In this document: piece after piece, positions 5,088 through 5,791 of the stretch
Position numbering within the stretch: the first letter of the stretch is position 1
How the letters are laid out: every line of letters starts with the position of its first letter
NCBI GenBank assembly: GCA_903858385.1
Contig: CAIOIN010000128.1
Span: 1 to 5,791 of the forward strand
Direction of reading: 5' to 3'
Source: an uncultured Microcaldota archaeon
Lineage (GTDB): Archaea; Micrarchaeota; Micrarchaeia; Micrarchaeales; Micrarchaeaceae
Length of the DNA: 5,791 nt
Made by a program: the position numbers and the translations under genes
The notes under the pieces: model-generated
Databases searched by the model: none
What the model saw: only the letters and a program-made list of their open reading frames with translations
Told to the model about the DNA's origin: nothing

Positions 5088-5791
5088 ATGGTGATGGGCT
5101 CTCTGCCGGAAGGTGTTGATCTTGCAGTGGTCGGCGGAGGCGTGGGCGGATACTGCGCAGCCATAAGGGCGGCAGAGCTCGGCATGGACGTCGCGCTAGT
5201 AGAGAAGGATAAGATGGGAGGCCACTGCCTCAACTACGCATGCATACCCTCAAAGGTTTTGATAAAGATATCGGACATATTCTACGAGGCACAGCATTCG
5301 CAGAAGTTCGGCATCGATGTCGGCTCGATATCTTTGGACGCCAAGCGCATGCTGGGATGGCGCATGGACGTTTCCAGGAAGTTGGAGAATGGCGTCGAAT
5401 TCCTGTGCAAGTCCAACGGCGTTGAGGTGATAAAGGGCGCGGCTACCTTTCTGGATTCCGGCACATTGCAGCTCACGAACGGCACCTCGTTGAAATTCAA
5501 GAAGGCGATAATCGCTACTGGTTCGGAGCCGACCGTTCTGCCAGGCTTCGAATTCGGGGGCAACGTTATAGATTACAAGGACGCGCTGATGCTCGACCAT
5601 GTCCCAAAGTCCATCGTGATCGTCGGAGCGGGCTACGTCGCGGTAGAGATAGGCACGCTTTATGCAAAGCTCGGCAGCAAGGTGAGCATCATAGCAAGGT
5701 CTGACGTGCTGCGCACATTCGACAGAGAGGCAGTTGACTTGATAAAGGCGAGGATGGTGGTGCTGGGCATTGATATTTACACCAGAGTGAA
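5088..5791 (+). CDS. lpd: Dihydrolipoyl dehydrogenase, E3 component (3' end outside window)
   Basis: The first 234 residues of a flavoprotein disulfide reductase that reoxidises dihydrolipoamide on E2, passing electrons through FAD and a redox-active disulfide to NAD+. The gene has no stop in the window; full family length is about 460-475. Visible parts: the FAD dinucleotide fold LAVVGGGVGGYCAAIRAAE (12-30), ending in acidic E39; the active-site disulfide in GGHCLNYACIPSK (C47, C52); the ATGS motif closing the FAD domain (143-146); and the second dinucleotide fold for NAD, VGAGYVAVEIG (179-189). The common form of the disulfide motif is GGTCLNVGCIPSK; the Tyr after CLN is what I recall for archaeal E3s, but His for Thr and Ala for Gly are less usual. 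No N-terminal lipoyl domain is fused. It begins 12 nt after E2 as the fourth operon gene, so the encoded complex is complete. Confidence 0.95.
   Translation, partial: MVMGSLPEGVDLAVVGGGVGGYCAAIRAAELGMDVALVEKDKMGGHCLNYACIPSKVLIKISDIFYEAQHSQKFGIDVGSISLDAKRMLGWRMDVSRKLENGVEFLCKSNGVEVIKGAATFLDSGTLQLTNGTSLKFKKAIIATGSEPTVLPGFEFGGNVIDYKDALMLDHVPKSIVIVGAGYVAVEIGTLYAKLGSKVSIIARSDVLRTFDREAVDLIKARMVVLGIDIYTRV

Noticed and set aside
5240..5600. Short frames on both strands within E3
   Set aside because: They overlap the frame carrying the FAD, disulfide and NAD motifs and have no features of their own.
1..5791. Insertion sequences, CRISPR array, prophage or toxin-antitoxin pair
   Set aside because: No terminal inverted repeats, regularly spaced repeats, transposase, integrase or paired small genes were seen. 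No att-like duplication of the tRNA 3' end was found in the window.

Overview
This 5.8 kb window looks like archaeal chromosome. The signs are TATA-box-like elements about 27 bp upstream of genes, two divergent genes that appear to be leaderless or nearly so and to start with GTG, heavy use of ATA for Ile in the operon, a tRNA with encoded CCA, and a partial gene that lines up without gaps with the archaeal histone fold. A complete-looking pyruvate/2-oxoacid dehydrogenase operon is typical of aerobic or acidophilic archaea (Thermoplasmatales, Sulfolobales, haloarchaea, some DPANN such as Micrarchaeota). I cannot fix the lineage. If the histone call is right, it argues against Thermoplasma itself, which uses the HU-like protein HTa.

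Layout. Positions 1-185 hold the 3' end of a small protein, read here as a divergent histone-fold protein. Directly after it come two back-to-back hairpins and a short T run (186-229), a likely terminator. A TATA-like box at 252-260 precedes a tRNA-Gly(UCC) gene (282-358). This tRNA appears to have C instead of the near-universal U at position 33. An AlkD-family DNA alkylation repair gene starts 10 nt after the tRNA (368-1039) and probably shares its transcript. Converging on it, with a 3 nt gap, is an unrecognised minus-strand gene (1666-1043) whose product looks like a beta-helix repeat protein with six N-glycosylation sequons.

A 148 bp divergent intergenic region (1667-1814) carries one TATA-like box for each direction and a short direct repeat over the predicted start of the operon transcript. 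The operon then fills the rest: E1 alpha (1815-2891), E1 beta (2896-3858), E2 (3855-5075) and the first half of E3 (5088 to the window edge). Spacings are 4 nt, a 4 nt overlap, and 12 nt, so translation is probably coupled.

Together the four proteins would oxidatively decarboxylate a 2-oxoacid (E1, with TPP), pass the acyl group to CoA through a lipoyl arm (E2), and reoxidise the lipoyl group with NAD+ (E3). The substrate cannot be read from the sequence: pyruvate or branched-chain 2-oxoacids are the main options. No lipoate-attachment gene is in the window. I see no clear new multi-gene system. The points most worth checking are the divergent histone-fold tail, the C33 tRNA joined to a repair gene, and the sequon-rich repeat protein.
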